A DNA stretch of 64,000 nt. Source: Lachnospiraceae bacterium (GTDB lineage Bacteria > Bacillota > Clostridia > Lachnospirales > Lachnospiraceae). This document shows, piece by piece, positions 8,856 to 18,404 of the stretch. Below the pieces are notes generated by a model. It made no database searches, was not told the origin of the DNA, and worked only from the letters and a program-made list of their open reading frames with translations. Within the stretch, counting starts at the first letter, position 1. Each line of letters begins with the position of its first letter. The position numbers were made by a program, and so were the translations under genes. The DNA lies in NCBI GenBank assembly GCA_029053015.1, contig JAIDHX010000019.1:1-64000 (forward strand), read 5' to 3'.

Positions 8856-10622
8856 ATGAAAAAGATATTGGATTTGATTTCGGAGGAAATGCAGAAAGGC
8901 TTTGAGCAGGCGGGATATGCGGGTGAGCTCGGCAGAGTCACGCTTTCCAACAGGCCTGATTTGTGTGAATATCAGTGTAATGGCGCGATGGCCGGTGCAA
9001 AACAGTACAAGAAAGCGCCTCTTTTGATTGCACAGGATGTGGCGGCAGTTTTGCAGGAAAGTGAAGTGTTTTCAGAGGTAAGCGCGGTGGCACCCGGATT
9101 TTTGAATCTGAAGGTGCGGGAGAGCTTTCTGACAGCGTATATAAAAGAAATGAGAAGCAGTGAGAAATTCGGTCTGGAGGAGCCCAAGGAGCCGAAAAAG
9201 GTGGTTATTGATTACGGCGGCCCCAACATTGCGAAGCCCCTTCACGTGGGACATCTCCGCTCGGCGGTGATTGGTGAGAGTGTGAAGCGGATTTTGCGCT
9301 ACTGCGGGCATGAGGTCATCGGGGATATCCATCTTGGGGACTGGGGACAGCCCTTGGGACTGGTTATCACGGAACTTCGTGAGCGTCAGCCGGACCTTGT
9401 CTATTTTGACGAGACCTACACGGGCGAATATCCAAAGGAAGCGCCTTTTACCATAGCGGAGCTGGAAGAGATGTATCCTACGGCAAGCAAAAAGAGCAAG
9501 GAGGATGCGGAGTATAAGGCGAGGGCGATGGAGGTTACCTTTAAGATGCAGAGCGGCGTGCGCGGATACCGCGCTGTCTGGGAGCAGATACTGAAGGTTT
9601 CCATTGCAGATTTAAAGAAAAATTACGATAGGCTGAATGTGGAATTTGACCTCTGGAAGGGAGAGTCAGATGTCCATGAGTTGATTCCCGATATGGTGGA
9701 AGCGATGAAGCGGGATGGCTATGCCCATGAGAGCGAGGGCGCGCTGGTGGTGGATGTCAAGGAGGAGAGCGATGTTAAGGAAGTTCCGCCCTGCATGATA
9801 TTAAAGTCGGACGGCGCGGCGCTCTATAACACGACCGATTTGGCGACGATTTTGGACCGTATGAACAATATCCATCCGGACGAAATGATTTATTTTACAG
9901 ATAAGCGGCAGGAGCTTTATTTTGAACAGGTATTCCGCTGCGCAAGAAAGACGAAGCTGGTGAAGCCTGAGACAGAGCTTATCTGGATCGGTTTCGGCAC
10001 CATGAACGGCAAGGACGGCAAGCCTTTTAAAACCCGTGACGGCGGCGTGATGCGTTTGGAGATGCTTTTACAGGAAACGATAGATGAAATGTACCGGAAA
10101 ATAACGGAAAACAGGGAGATGTCTCACGAAGAGGCAGCGCAGACGGCGCAGACGATTGCCCTTTCCGCACTGAAATACGGCGATTTGTCCAATCAGGCGT
10201 CCAAGGATTATATCTTTGACATGGAGCGCTTTACTTCCTTTGAGGGAGATACCGGCCCTTATATCCTGTACACCATCGTCCGCATCAAATCCATTCTTGC
10301 AAAATATGCGGAGCAGGGTGGAAAGATAGAGGCTGCGGCGTTATCAGATACGGAGAGTGAGTCGGAGAAAGCGCTGGTGATGCAGCTTACCGCGTTTAAT
10401 GCGGCTATGGAAAATGCCTGCGCGGAGATTGCGCCCCACAAGGTTTGTGCCTATATCTATGATTTGGCAAATGCCTTTAACCGTTTCTATCATGAGACCA
10501 AGATACTTGCGGAGGAGAATGAGGAGCGAAAGGCGGGCCTGATTGCGCTGCTTGTCCTGACGCGCGACGTTTTAGAGGCGTGTATTGATGTGCTGGGCTT
10601 TTCCGCACCGGAGAGAATGTAG
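8856..10622 (+). CDS. argS: Arginyl-tRNA synthetase
   Basis: 588 residues, class I synthetase charging tRNA-Arg. The N-terminal Add-1 domain (to about 115) is followed by the HIGH-type motif in KPLHVGHLRSAVIGE and the Rossmann catalytic core with LGDWGQPLGL. The KMSKS region is the degenerate form FGTMNGKDGKPFKTRDGG seen in many ArgRS. The DALR anticodon-binding domain ends with the characteristic LGFSAPERM. Full length, with no break. The start is supported by a GAGG-containing leader (AAGGAATGAGG). Confidence 0.96.
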   Translation: MKKILDLISEEMQKGFEQAGYAGELGRVTLSNRPDLCEYQCNGAMAGAKQYKKAPLLIAQDVAAVLQESEVFSEVSAVAPGFLNLKVRESFLTAYIKEMRSSEKFGLEEPKEPKKVVIDYGGPNIAKPLHVGHLRSAVIGESVKRILRYCGHEVIGDIHLGDWGQPLGLVITELRERQPDLVYFDETYTGEYPKEAPFTIAELEEMYPTASKKSKEDAEYKARAMEVTFKMQSGVRGYRAVWEQILKVSIADLKKNYDRLNVEFDLWKGESDVHELIPDMVEAMKRDGYAHESEGALVVDVKEESDVKEVPPCMILKSDGAALYNTTDLATILDRMNNIHPDEMIYFTDKRQELYFEQVFRCARKTKLVKPETELIWIGFGTMNGKDGKPFKTRDGGVMRLEMLLQETIDEMYRKITENREMSHEEAAQTAQTIALSALKYGDLSNQASKDYIFDMERFTSFEGDTGPYILYTIVRIKSILAKYAEQGGKIEAAALSDTESESEKALVMQLTAFNAAMENACAEIAPHKVCAYIYDLANAFNRFYHETKILAEENEERKAGLIALLVLTRDVLEACIDVLGFSAPERM

Positions 10623-10642
10623 AGAAAAAGGAGAAATAAGAT

Positions 10643-11704
10643 ATGCAGACAGGAAACAGTATTTCAATACCGGCGATTTTAAAGGTGGGAAAAGGTGCTT
10701 TAGATGGCATTGGCTCTTATTTAAAAGAGGCGCGTTTGGAACACGTGGTGATTTATTTCGGAAACGGGCTGATTGATATGTTTGGAATGGGTGTTATGCA
10801 GTCATTAAAGGAGACAGGCATCACGGTTTTGGAGTACAGGGAGCTGGATACGGTGGATATCGACGATATCATAACGCTTGCCCTTTCCCTTCCTGCCAAC
10901 ACGCAGGCCGTGATTTCCATCGGGGGAGGCAAGGTGATTGACGCCGGAAAGTATGCGGCATTTTTGAAAAACCTTCCTTTTATCAGTGTGCCGACTTCAA
11001 GTTCCAGCGACGGTTTTTCCAGCGCAAGCGCTTCTTTGACTGTGAACGGCAGGAGAGCTTCGATGCCGGCGAAGGTGGCTTACGGTATCATTGTGGATAC
11101 AGAGGTGATTAAGACAGCGCCGGAAAAATTCATTTATTCCGGCATCGGAGATATGATTTCCAAGATTACCTCGCTGTATGACTGGCTGTACGAGGCTTCT
11201 CTGGGATACAGTACTTTAAATGATTACGCCATGATGATAGCGAAAAAAGCGGTGAACAGCTTTGTTCGGACGCCTTTTGCCAGCATAAAAGACGATTTGT
11301 TCTTAAAGGAGCTGATGGATTCTCTTGCCATGAGCGGCATCGCCAACGAAATTGCCGGGAGCAGCGCACCTACCAGCGGAAGCGAGCATTTGATTTCCCA
11401 TGCATTGGATAAATTTTTGGAAAATCCCCAGCTCCACGGTGTGCAGGTGGGAATTGCCACCTATATTATGAGCAAGGTGCAGGATCACCGCTATGTGCGC
11501 GTGGGCACGGTTTTGCAGGAGACGGGCTTCTGGGAGTATGCGGCGACCCTGCAGATGAAGAAGGAGGACTTTATCAAGGCAATCGATATGGCGCCTTCCA
11601 TCAAACCGCACCGGCATACCTACCTGCATGAAGAAAAATACAGGGAGGCAGCGAAAAAGCTGGTGATGGAGGACGAGGTGCTTTCACGTGTGCTGGCAGG
11701 ATGA
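10643..11704 (+). CDS. sn-glycerol-1-phosphate dehydrogenase (EgsA/AraM) family protein
   Basis: 353 residues, NAD(P)- and metal-dependent dehydrogenase of the iron-type alcohol dehydrogenase superfamily. The nucleotide site is ISIGGGKVIDAGKYAA (about 91-106), followed by SVPTSSSSDGFSS. The metal ligands lie in SGIGDMISK, SEHLISHALDK and LHGVQVG. Bacterial AraM-type enzymes reduce dihydroxyacetone phosphate to glycerol-1-phosphate. The gene starts 20 bases after argS, and its stop TGA overlaps an ATG of the following open frame, so it is probably in an operon with argS and the beta-mannosidase. Its link to mannan breakdown is unclear. Confidence 0.85.
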   Translation: MQTGNSISIPAILKVGKGALDGIGSYLKEARLEHVVIYFGNGLIDMFGMGVMQSLKETGITVLEYRELDTVDIDDIITLALSLPANTQAVISIGGGKVIDAGKYAAFLKNLPFISVPTSSSSDGFSSASASLTVNGRRASMPAKVAYGIIVDTEVIKTAPEKFIYSGIGDMISKITSLYDWLYEASLGYSTLNDYAMMIAKKAVNSFVRTPFASIKDDLFLKELMDSLAMSGIANEIAGSSAPTSGSEHLISHALDKFLENPQLHGVQVGIATYIMSKVQDHRYVRVGTVLQETGFWEYAATLQMKKEDFIKAIDMAPSIKPHRHTYLHEEKYREAAKKLVMEDEVLSRVLAG

Positions 11705-11754
11705 GAAATGAAACAGATTTGCCGGCAAGAAGAGCCGAAACAGGAGGATCAAAG

Positions 11755-14265
11755 TTGAAACGATATGATTTAAACGGACGCTGGCAGCTTAAGGTGCTGG
11801 GAGAGAATGTCTACAACATACCAAAGGAATATGTGAATGCGGAGGTGCCCGGCACTGTGTTTGGCACTTATGTGGAAAACGGCATGATGCCGGATCCTTT
11901 TTACAGGGAAAATGAACTTGACGCGGTAAAGTTTGCGGACAACGATTTTGAGTACAGAAAGTGTTTCTCTCTGCAGGCAGCGCAGTTAGAAGAGGCAGAC
12001 CGTCTGCTGCTGGTATTTGAAGGCATCGATACATTGGCGGATATTTATGTCAACGGACAGCTTGTGGAGACAGTTTTTAACATGCATGTACGCCATGAAA
12101 TAGATGTGCTTGACGTGGTAAGAGCGGGGGAAAATGAGCTTAAGGTGGTAATACATTCCCCCATAAAATACATCAAAGAGGAAAACGAAAAGATTTTTGC
12201 GGGCGGCAGTCCGGATGCGATGGAGGGTTATACCCATCTGCGCAAAGCGCATTGCATGTTTGGCTGGGACTGGGGTCCGAGGCTTCCTGATTCGGGTATT
12301 TTCCGTCCGGTCTATCTTCTCAGTGAAAAGAGGGCGAGACTGAAGGAAGTCTATGTGACGCAGGAGCATGAGGACGGCAGGGTACGGCTTTCTTTTGACG
12401 TGCAGGTGGAGGAAGCGGTTAAGACGGTATGTGCGTCGGGGAAAAACGACGGTGGGATAGCGTGGAGAACGACGCGGACACCGCTTGATGAGAAGCTGGA
12501 AATTCAGATATGGTTTAATGGCAGTAGTTTTGTATACGAAGAAGGATGCGAAATAATCGTGGACAATCCGAAGCTTTGGTGGCCGAACGGCTACGGCAGC
12601 CAGCCATTGTACATGGTGCATGTATTTCTGCTGGCAGAGGATGGAGAGGTACTTGACGAGTGGGAAAAACGTATTGGGCTTCGCAAGATGGAGGTCAATA
12701 CTGAGCCTGATGAGTGGGGCAGGCGTTTTGCCCATCAGGTGAATGGTCTTTGTATCTTTGCCATGGGAGCGGATTACATACCGGAGGATAATCTCTTCGG
12801 GCGTATCCATGAGGAGCGCACCAGAAGGCTTTTGGAGGATGCAGTGGCGGCGAACTACAACTGTATCCGTGTCTGGGGCGGCGGTTATTATCCCGACGAT
12901 TATTTCTTTGATATCTGCGACGAACTGGGACTGCTGGTATGGCAGGACTTTATGTTTGCCTGCTCCGCCTATGAATTGGATGACGCCTTTGATGCCAATA
13001 TCAGGCGGGAAATTACGGAAAATGTAAGACGAATCCGCCATCACGCCTGCCTTGCACTTTGGTGTGGCAACAACGAGATGGAGACGCAGACGCTTGACGG
13101 GGTATGGAAGCCGTCTAAGAAACAGACCTGCGACTACAATAAAATATTTGAGTACATTATCCCGGGGATTATAAAAAAGGAAGACCCGCAGACCTTTTAC
13201 TGGCCTTCTTCCCCGTCGTCGGGCGGCAGCTTCGACAATCCGTGGGACGAAAACAGAGGGGATACGCATTATTGGGATGTATGGCATGGTGAGAAGCCGT
13301 TTACGGCTTACAGGAATTACAAGTTCCGCTATGTGTCGGAATTTGGTTTCCAGTCCTTCCCCTGCTTAAAGACAGTGGAGAGCTTTACCGAGCCGGAGGA
13401 CAGGAATATTTTTTCACGGGTTATGGAGATGCATCAGAGGAATACGGCGGCAAACGGCAAGATTATGAAATATCTTGCCCAGAGTTACCTGTATCCCAAG
13501 GATTTTGACAGCCTGCTTTATGCTTCCCAGCTTTTGCAGGCAGAGGCAATCCGCTATGGAACGGAGCATTTCAGGCGTTTCAGGGGCAGGTGCATGGGTA
13601 CTATTGTGTGGCAGTTAAACGATATCTGGCCGGTTGCTTCCTGGTCCGGCATCGATTATTTCGGTCGTTGGAAGGCGCTGCACTATGCGGAGAGAAGAAT
13701 GTTTGCGCCTGTGCTGCTTTCTTGTGAAGAAAAAGGAGAGATGAGTGAACGTCCCTACTGTGTACAGGAGAGGAAAGCGCCGATTGAGATATCTGCGCGG
13801 CTCCATGTGGCAAACGAGACGAGAAATACCGTGGAGGGATGCGTATTTTGGTCCCTGCGCAGACCTGACGCTTCTGTCATTATGGAAGGAAAAGAGGAAG
13901 TCTGCGTGCCGCCGCTTGACGGTACATGGCTGGAAAAACTGGATTTTACCGGACAGGACGAGCGAGGCTGTTATATCAGCTACCGGCTTGTGAAGGATGG
14001 AGAAGTGCTGTCCGCGGGAACTACCCTGTTCACACCGCCGAAGCATTTTAAATTTGAAAATCCTCAATTAGAGCTTCAGGCAGAAGGGAATACGCTTAGG
14101 GTAACGGCAAAAGCATACGCCAAGAACGTGGAAATCCTTGCTCTTGACGGAGATGTGCGTTTCTCAGACAATTACTTTGATATGGACGCGGGCGAGACTA
14201 AAGTGACAATTGTGTCAGGCACAGCGACGAAATTTGCAGTGCGCAGCGTGTATGATATCGCATAA
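11755..14265 (+). CDS. Beta-mannosidase, GH2
   Basis: About 836 residues. The start is taken as TTG 11755 (KRYDLNGRWQL) because AGGAGG lies seven bases before it; an ATG at 11701 would add 18 residues without family character. The order is an N-terminal jelly-roll (AEVPGTVFGTYVENGMMPDPFYREN), immunoglobulin-like domains, a TIM barrel with acid/base Glu441 in WCGNNEME and nucleophile Glu529 in VSEFGFQSFP, then C-terminal beta domains. FGWDWGPRLPDSGIFRP is typical of GH2 beta-mannosidases. No signal peptide, so it acts in the cytosol, removing mannose from the non-reducing end of imported mannooligosaccharides. It follows the dehydrogenase gene directly. Confidence 0.93.
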   Translation: MKRYDLNGRWQLKVLGENVYNIPKEYVNAEVPGTVFGTYVENGMMPDPFYRENELDAVKFADNDFEYRKCFSLQAAQLEEADRLLLVFEGIDTLADIYVNGQLVETVFNMHVRHEIDVLDVVRAGENELKVVIHSPIKYIKEENEKIFAGGSPDAMEGYTHLRKAHCMFGWDWGPRLPDSGIFRPVYLLSEKRARLKEVYVTQEHEDGRVRLSFDVQVEEAVKTVCASGKNDGGIAWRTTRTPLDEKLEIQIWFNGSSFVYEEGCEIIVDNPKLWWPNGYGSQPLYMVHVFLLAEDGEVLDEWEKRIGLRKMEVNTEPDEWGRRFAHQVNGLCIFAMGADYIPEDNLFGRIHEERTRRLLEDAVAANYNCIRVWGGGYYPDDYFFDICDELGLLVWQDFMFACSAYELDDAFDANIRREITENVRRIRHHACLALWCGNNEMETQTLDGVWKPSKKQTCDYNKIFEYIIPGIIKKEDPQTFYWPSSPSSGGSFDNPWDENRGDTHYWDVWHGEKPFTAYRNYKFRYVSEFGFQSFPCLKTVESFTEPEDRNIFSRVMEMHQRNTAANGKIMKYLAQSYLYPKDFDSLLYASQLLQAEAIRYGTEHFRRFRGRCMGTIVWQLNDIWPVASWSGIDYFGRWKALHYAERRMFAPVLLSCEEKGEMSERPYCVQERKAPIEISARLHVANETRNTVEGCVFWSLRRPDASVIMEGKEEVCVPPLDGTWLEKLDFTGQDERGCYISYRLVKDGEVLSAGTTLFTPPKHFKFENPQLELQAEGNTLRVTAKAYAKNVEILALDGDVRFSDNYFDMDAGETKVTIVSGTATKFAVRSVYDIA

Positions 14266-14271
14266 AAACAG

Positions 14272-15606
14272 TTACTCTCTGTCCGGCATACGTAAGATGG
14301 GACTCCGCACCATGTTGATAATAAGCGGAATCACCATGATAATCCATACAATCGGCTCGGACACGATGATGCCCATGTAGTCGATGGCAGGTGCAAGCAG
14401 GAAGGCGATGGCGATTTTTCCCACAAGCTCCAATGTGCTGGAGAATACGGGTGTTTTGTTGTCGCCGAAGCCCTGCATACTGTTGCGGAACAGGCAGATA
14501 ACCGCAGGAACGAAATAGAAGGCGGTATTAACCTTGAGGTACAGGGTGGCCGTATCAATCACCTCTTTTTCTGTGGAAGCGGTAATCAGCCGTATCAAAA
14601 TGGGTGAAATGGTATAGGCGGCTGCGATAACGACGGCGCACCACGCAAAGGTGACGAGCAGGGTATCCCGCACGCCGGTTTTGATGCGGGAATATTTGCC
14701 GGCGCCGAGGTTTTGACTGCAGTAGGTAGCGAGAGTGGCTCCGAGCACGGAGAAGGGCAGCATAAAGATTGAGGTTACCTTTCGGGCAGCGGTATGCGCC
14801 ACAATCGTGTTTTGACCGAAGGTGTTGATTGCCGTCTGCAGCGCCACTGAGCCAAGGTTGACAAAGGAAACCATAAAGCCCATGGATAGGCCGGTGGCAA
14901 GAAGTTTTCGATAAATTTCCGACGGAATGGAGAAATCTTCTTTTGCAAGGGTGAGCGAAGGATATTTTTTCCGCATGTAGAGAAAGCACATAAAGGCGGA
15001 GAGCGCCTGTGAAATCACGGTTGCAAAAGCTGCTCCGGCAACGCCCATCTGAAGATAACGGATAAAGGCGTAGTCAAGAAAGATATTTAAAAAGGTAGAG
15101 ATAATCAAAAAAATAAGCGGCGTGAAGGAGTCGCCGATGGCACGAAGGATCGCAGCGCATACGTTGTAGAGTGTGGCGGCAAGAAGCCCCGCGAGAATGA
15201 TGGAGATATAGGATTTTGCCTGTGGCATCAGATCGTCGGACACATTCATAAACCGTAAAATCGGAGAGAGGAACAAAAGACAGACTACACTGATGCATAT
15301 GGAAGAGACAACGCCCAAAAGGACGGTGCCGCCAACCGCTTTTTTCATGTTTTTGGTATCATTTGCGCCGAAAAAGGCGGCAATGATAAGTGCGAAGCCG
15401 TTGGTAAGGCCATTTAACAGGCTGAGCAGCATCTCACTTAAAGAGCTGGTGGCTCCGACTGCGGCAAGTGCCTCGTCGCCTAAAATGGAACCGACGATGC
15501 GGGTGTCCACAAGGCTGTAAAACAACTGGAAAAGCTGTCCGATAAACAGTGGTATTGCGAATAAAAGGATTAATTTTAAAGGCTTGCCGTGTGTCAGATT
15601 TTTCAT
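14272..15606 (-). CDS. MATE-family multidrug/Na+ antiporter
   Basis: 444 residues, about 12 membrane helices. Family signs are the opening GKPLKLILLFAIPLFIGQLFQLFYSLVDTRIVG and the inner repeats GLSMGFMVSFVNLGSVALQ and NLGAGKYSRIKTGVRDT. These transporters expel cationic drugs or metabolites using H+ or Na+ gradients. GAAAGGAG precedes the ATG. It runs against the beta-mannosidase, ending 6 bases from that gene's stop, and divergently from the GH5 mannanase. It is probably an insertion into the mannan locus rather than part of the pathway. Confidence 0.93.
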   Translation of the reverse strand: MKNLTHGKPLKLILLFAIPLFIGQLFQLFYSLVDTRIVGSILGDEALAAVGATSSLSEMLLSLLNGLTNGFALIIAAFFGANDTKNMKKAVGGTVLLGVVSSICISVVCLLFLSPILRFMNVSDDLMPQAKSYISIILAGLLAATLYNVCAAILRAIGDSFTPLIFLIISTFLNIFLDYAFIRYLQMGVAGAAFATVISQALSAFMCFLYMRKKYPSLTLAKEDFSIPSEIYRKLLATGLSMGFMVSFVNLGSVALQTAINTFGQNTIVAHTAARKVTSIFMLPFSVLGATLATYCSQNLGAGKYSRIKTGVRDTLLVTFAWCAVVIAAAYTISPILIRLITASTEKEVIDTATLYLKVNTAFYFVPAVICLFRNSMQGFGDNKTPVFSSTLELVGKIAIAFLLAPAIDYMGIIVSEPIVWIIMVIPLIINMVRSPILRMPDRE

Positions 15607-15724
15607 GAGTAAACTCCTTTCGTATGCGGTTACATGCTAACACAGCGCGCCGGTTTTGTAAATATGAAATTATACCGTTTCCTAATAAAAATAATGAGAT
15701 ATGAGGATGTAAGTGAGGGCAGAT

Positions 15725-16765
15725 ATGACAAAAAAACGAAACAAACTGTTACTGCTGTTTTTAACGCTGGTGCTTGTATTTTCTGCCTGCGGCAGCAGAC
15801 CGGCAAAGGAGGAGCCGAATCCTTCTTCTGCGCAGGAGGAAACACAAAATAAAGCGGAAGAGCATACCGGCTTTTATGTGGACGGCGGTGTGCTTTACGA
15901 TGCCAACGGCAATCCCTTTGTGATGAGAGGGATCAATCATGCGCACACATGGTTTACGGACAAGCTTTTTTTGTCGCTTGACGCCATAAAGGATACGGGA
16001 AGCAACTGCGTGCGCATTGTATTGTCGAACGGTGAGCAGTGGAATGAAAATACAGCCGATACGGTGGCGGGCATTATCAAGGCGTGCAAGGACAGGAACC
16101 TGATTGTCATACTGGAGGTACATGACGCAACCGGTTACAACGACAAGGAATCACTGCTTGCGGCGGCGCAGTACTTTGTGGATATCAAGGATGTACTGAT
16201 TGGGGAAGAGGCGTATGTGATTATCAATATAGCCAACGAGTGGATGGGAAACAGCACCACGAAAGCGTGGAAAGAGGCATACGTGGAGGCGATTCCCATG
16301 CTGCGGGAGGCAGGGCTTACCCACACCATTATGGTGGACAGCGCGGGCTGGGGACAGTATGCCAAGTGCATCGCGGAAGGCGGCAGGGAGGTGTTTGACG
16401 CGGATCCGCTGGCAAACGTCATGTTTTCCGTTCATATGTACGGTACAGCGGGAGGAAGCGCCGCAAAAATTGAAACGAATCTGAAATATGCAACGGATAA
16501 CGGCTTCTGCGTCTGCGTGGGAGAGTTTGGCTATAACCATACGGACGGTGATGTGGACGAGGCGTTTTTGATGCAGTATTGTGAGGAAAATCAGATAGGG
16601 TATATTGCATGGTCGTGGAAGGGCAACGGCGGCGGTGTGGAATATCTGGATTTGGCAGTCCAGTGGGACGGCAGCGAGCTTTCTGCCGACTGGGGAGACG
16701 TTGTGGTAAACGGTACGAACGGTATCAGGGAAACTTCCCTGATATGTACGGTGTTTGAAGAATAA
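15725..16765 (+). CDS. Surface lipoprotein endo-beta-1,4-mannanase, GH5 (GH5_8-like)
   Basis: 346 residues, ATG 15725 with an AGTGAGGG site; a GTG at 15713 is less likely. The signal peptide ends in a lipobox (LVFSAC), so the enzyme is anchored to the outer face of the membrane. The catalytic domain starts at about 55 and reads GNPFVMRGINHAHTWF, CVRIVLSNGEQW, EVHDATG, NIANEWMG (acid/base Glu172), VDSAGWGQY, GEFGYNH (nucleophile Glu267), AWSWKGNGGG. These phrases match the GH5 subfamily 8 mannanases of Bacillus closely. No binding module is attached. It is followed after 17 bases by the surface esterase gene, so mannan chain cutting and deacetylation are co-expressed. Confidence 0.92.
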   Translation: MTKKRNKLLLLFLTLVLVFSACGSRPAKEEPNPSSAQEETQNKAEEHTGFYVDGGVLYDANGNPFVMRGINHAHTWFTDKLFLSLDAIKDTGSNCVRIVLSNGEQWNENTADTVAGIIKACKDRNLIVILEVHDATGYNDKESLLAAAQYFVDIKDVLIGEEAYVIINIANEWMGNSTTKAWKEAYVEAIPMLREAGLTHTIMVDSAGWGQYAKCIAEGGREVFDADPLANVMFSVHMYGTAGGSAAKIETNLKYATDNGFCVCVGEFGYNHTDGDVDEAFLMQYCEENQIGYIAWSWKGNGGGVEYLDLAVQWDGSELSADWGDVVVNGTNGIRETSLICTVFEE

Positions 16766-16782
16766 GCAGGAGATATTATAAT

Positions 16783-18087
16783 ATGGGAGGAAATATGGAA
16801 TATCAAAAGGAAAAGAAAAGGACAGGGGCGAAGTTCGGCTGCATTCTTATGCTTTGCTTTGCATTGCTGCTTTCGGCATGTGCTGCTGAAAAGGAAAATG
16901 ATGCAAACATAAATACTTTGCCGGAATCCTCAGGTGATGAGGCGGATGGGGAAGCGGCGGCAGCAGATTTGGAATCGCTGCTTGCGGCGTGTACTTATAT
17001 AGATAAGGACATGTACGAGCGTGCCTGTGCCTTTCCGGAAGGGGATTTGTCCCGCATTGCGGCTGCCATGCGAAAAGCAAGGGACGGGGAAAAAGTAACG
17101 ATAGGCGTGATTGGCGGTTCCATCACACAGGGCTCCTCTGCCTCCAATCAAAACAACTGCTATGCGTCCCTCTTAAAAAAATGGTGGGAGGATACTTTTC
17201 CGGATGCAGAAATAGAATTTGTCAATGCGGGCGTGGGCGGAACCAGCTCCTATTTGGGGGTGCACAGGGTCGGGACGGACTTGCTCAGTTATGAGCCTGA
17301 TTTTGTGGTAGTGGAGTTTTCCGTGAATGACGGCAACAATATATTTTACAAAAAGAGCTATGACAATCTGGTGCGCCGGATTTTGAAGGAGGAAAATGCG
17401 CCTGCGGTATTGCTTTTGTTTATGACAATGGAGGACGGAACCAGTGCGCAGGACAACGATTCGCTGATTGGTTTTCAGTATGGACTTCCTATGATAAGCT
17501 ACCGGAATGCGGTGCTGCAGGAAATTGAGGAAGGCGCTTTTACGTGGAAGGACATTTCGCCGGATAACATTCATCCCAATGACAGGGGGCATGCCATTGT
17601 GGGAGAACTGCTTTCCGTATATCTGACAGATATTTACAACCATCTTGATGAGATAGACGCGGAAGTGACGCCTTTTGACAAGCCCGTGATTACCAAAGAA
17701 GCCTATCTGGAGGCGGCGCTTCTCGGCAGTAAGGATATCGAGCCAACGGAATGGGGCAGCTTTGCGGAACAGGATATCAATTGGAGATTCCCCGGCAACT
17801 GGTATACAGAGACGGGAGAAGAAAGCATTGTATTTTCGGTGGAAGCTGCGAACATCGGTGTTATGTATCAGAAAATGACGAACGGAACGGGCGGACAGTT
17901 TGAAGTATATGTAGATGGCGAGTACGCCATGACCCTGGATTCCGATTTTACCGGCGGCTGGGGCGATTACGGCGAGACCGTGGAGGTTTACTCTTCAGGG
18001 GAAAAGGCGGTCCACACCGTGGAATTCAGAAAAGTGGAAGGTACGCCGGAGGCTGCTTTTGCGATTCTTGCTTTGATGGTGTCGTAA
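16783..18087 (+). CDS. Surface lipoprotein SGNH acetyl esterase, CE17-like, with C-terminal CBM-like domain
   Basis: 434 residues from ATG 16783; ATG 16795, four bases after GGGAGG, is an equally possible start. The lipobox LLLSAC puts the lipidated Cys at 33. SGNH blocks are GGSITQGS (Ser113), NAGVGGTSS, VEFSVNDGN and DNIHPNDRGH (Asp/His pair). From about residue 310 a beta-sandwich domain (VYSSGEKAVHTVEFRK) resembles the CBM35-like tail of the Roseburia CE17 acetylmannan esterase. It probably removes O-acetyl groups from mannan at the cell surface. It shares the whole layout with the cytosolic protein at 40939-42096, so the two look like secreted and cytosolic versions of one enzyme. Confidence 0.85.
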   Translation: MGGNMEYQKEKKRTGAKFGCILMLCFALLLSACAAEKENDANINTLPESSGDEADGEAAAADLESLLAACTYIDKDMYERACAFPEGDLSRIAAAMRKARDGEKVTIGVIGGSITQGSSASNQNNCYASLLKKWWEDTFPDAEIEFVNAGVGGTSSYLGVHRVGTDLLSYEPDFVVVEFSVNDGNNIFYKKSYDNLVRRILKEENAPAVLLLFMTMEDGTSAQDNDSLIGFQYGLPMISYRNAVLQEIEEGAFTWKDISPDNIHPNDRGHAIVGELLSVYLTDIYNHLDEIDAEVTPFDKPVITKEAYLEAALLGSKDIEPTEWGSFAEQDINWRFPGNWYTETGEESIVFSVEAANIGVMYQKMTNGTGGQFEVYVDGEYAMTLDSDFTGGWGDYGETVEVYSSGEKAVHTVEFRKVEGTPEAAFAILALMVS

Positions 18088-18104
18088 GTAGGGATAAAAA
18101 ATCA

Positions 18105-18133
18105 TTGAAAAACAGTCATTGATATGCTATATT
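18105..18133 (+). promoter_or_regulatory. Promoter of the antisense RNA of the toxin locus
   Basis: TTGAAA (18105-18110) and TATATT (18128-18133) are spaced by 17 bases and read towards the 3' end of the small toxin gene. A direct repeat TCATTGA flanks the -35 box. Confidence 0.65.
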
Positions 18134-18139
18134 ATAAAC

Positions 18140-18235
18140 ATAAAGGGAAGCCACAGAGGCGGCTACCCTTAAATGAAAACTGTTATATGTTAACAGCCGT
18201 CACTATTGCAGTAGTGGCGGCTATTTTCGTTTTTT
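18140..18235 (+). ncRNA. Predicted antisense RNA (type I antitoxin) of the small toxin gene
   Basis: A transcript of about 96 bases is predicted from the promoter at 18105-18133 to a terminator made of AGCCGTCACTA (18195-18205) and TAGTGGCGGCT (18212-18222) followed by ATTTTCGTTTTTT. A second hairpin, CTGTTA/TAACAG, lies at 18180-18196. The 3' end is antisense to the last codons and 3' UTR of the toxin. The 5' end carries one arm of a long inverted repeat shared with the toxin transcript. It is predicted from sequence alone. Confidence 0.6.
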
Positions 18236-18396
18236 GCTGAAGATTGTGTAGCACAATCCAACAAGTGCGCAAATGAATATTCCAATCTGAATCAAGTCAG
18301 AATATGTAACATACATTGGCAACGCCCTCCTTTCTCACGTCCGGAGGGTGACCCCTCCGAGGTGGAGGGCAGCCGCCTTAGGCTCTATGGTTTCCC
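18145..18396. repeat. Long-range inverted repeat framing the toxin locus
   Basis: Arm one (18145-18169, starting GGGAAGCCACAGAGGCGG) and arm two (18366-18396, the reverse complement starting GGGAAACCATAGAG) match at 23 of 25 positions if a 6-base insert in arm two is bulged. The arms lie just downstream of the two convergent transcription starts. A toxin mRNA reading past 18145 could fold its 3' end onto its 5' end, and the toxin mRNA and antisense RNA begin with almost the same sequence. Confidence 0.8.
18221..18316 (-). CDS. Small hydrophobic peptide, holin-like type I toxin
   Basis: 31 residues: a short polar start (MYVTYSDLIQ), one membrane helix (IGIFICALVGLCYTIF) and a basic tail SKKRK. 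AAGGAGGG lies seven to nine bases before the ATG. This is the pattern of the small holin-like toxins found in Firmicutes, which insert into the membrane. It has its own promoter at 18405-18433 and an 80-base leader with CCCTCC stretches able to pair with the ribosome site. The convergent antisense RNA overlaps its 3' end. It stands between the surface esterase and the cytosolic GH26 gene with no functional link to them. Confidence 0.75.
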   Translation of the reverse strand: MYVTYSDLIQIGIFICALVGLCYTIFSKKRK

Positions 18397-18404
18397 GTAC
18401 ACGT

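Noticed and set aside
11986..13287. A 433-codon open frame on the minus strand inside the beta-mannosidase gene
   Set aside because: It mirrors the high-quality GH2 reading frame, has no recognisable domain, and its composition is that of an antisense shadow.
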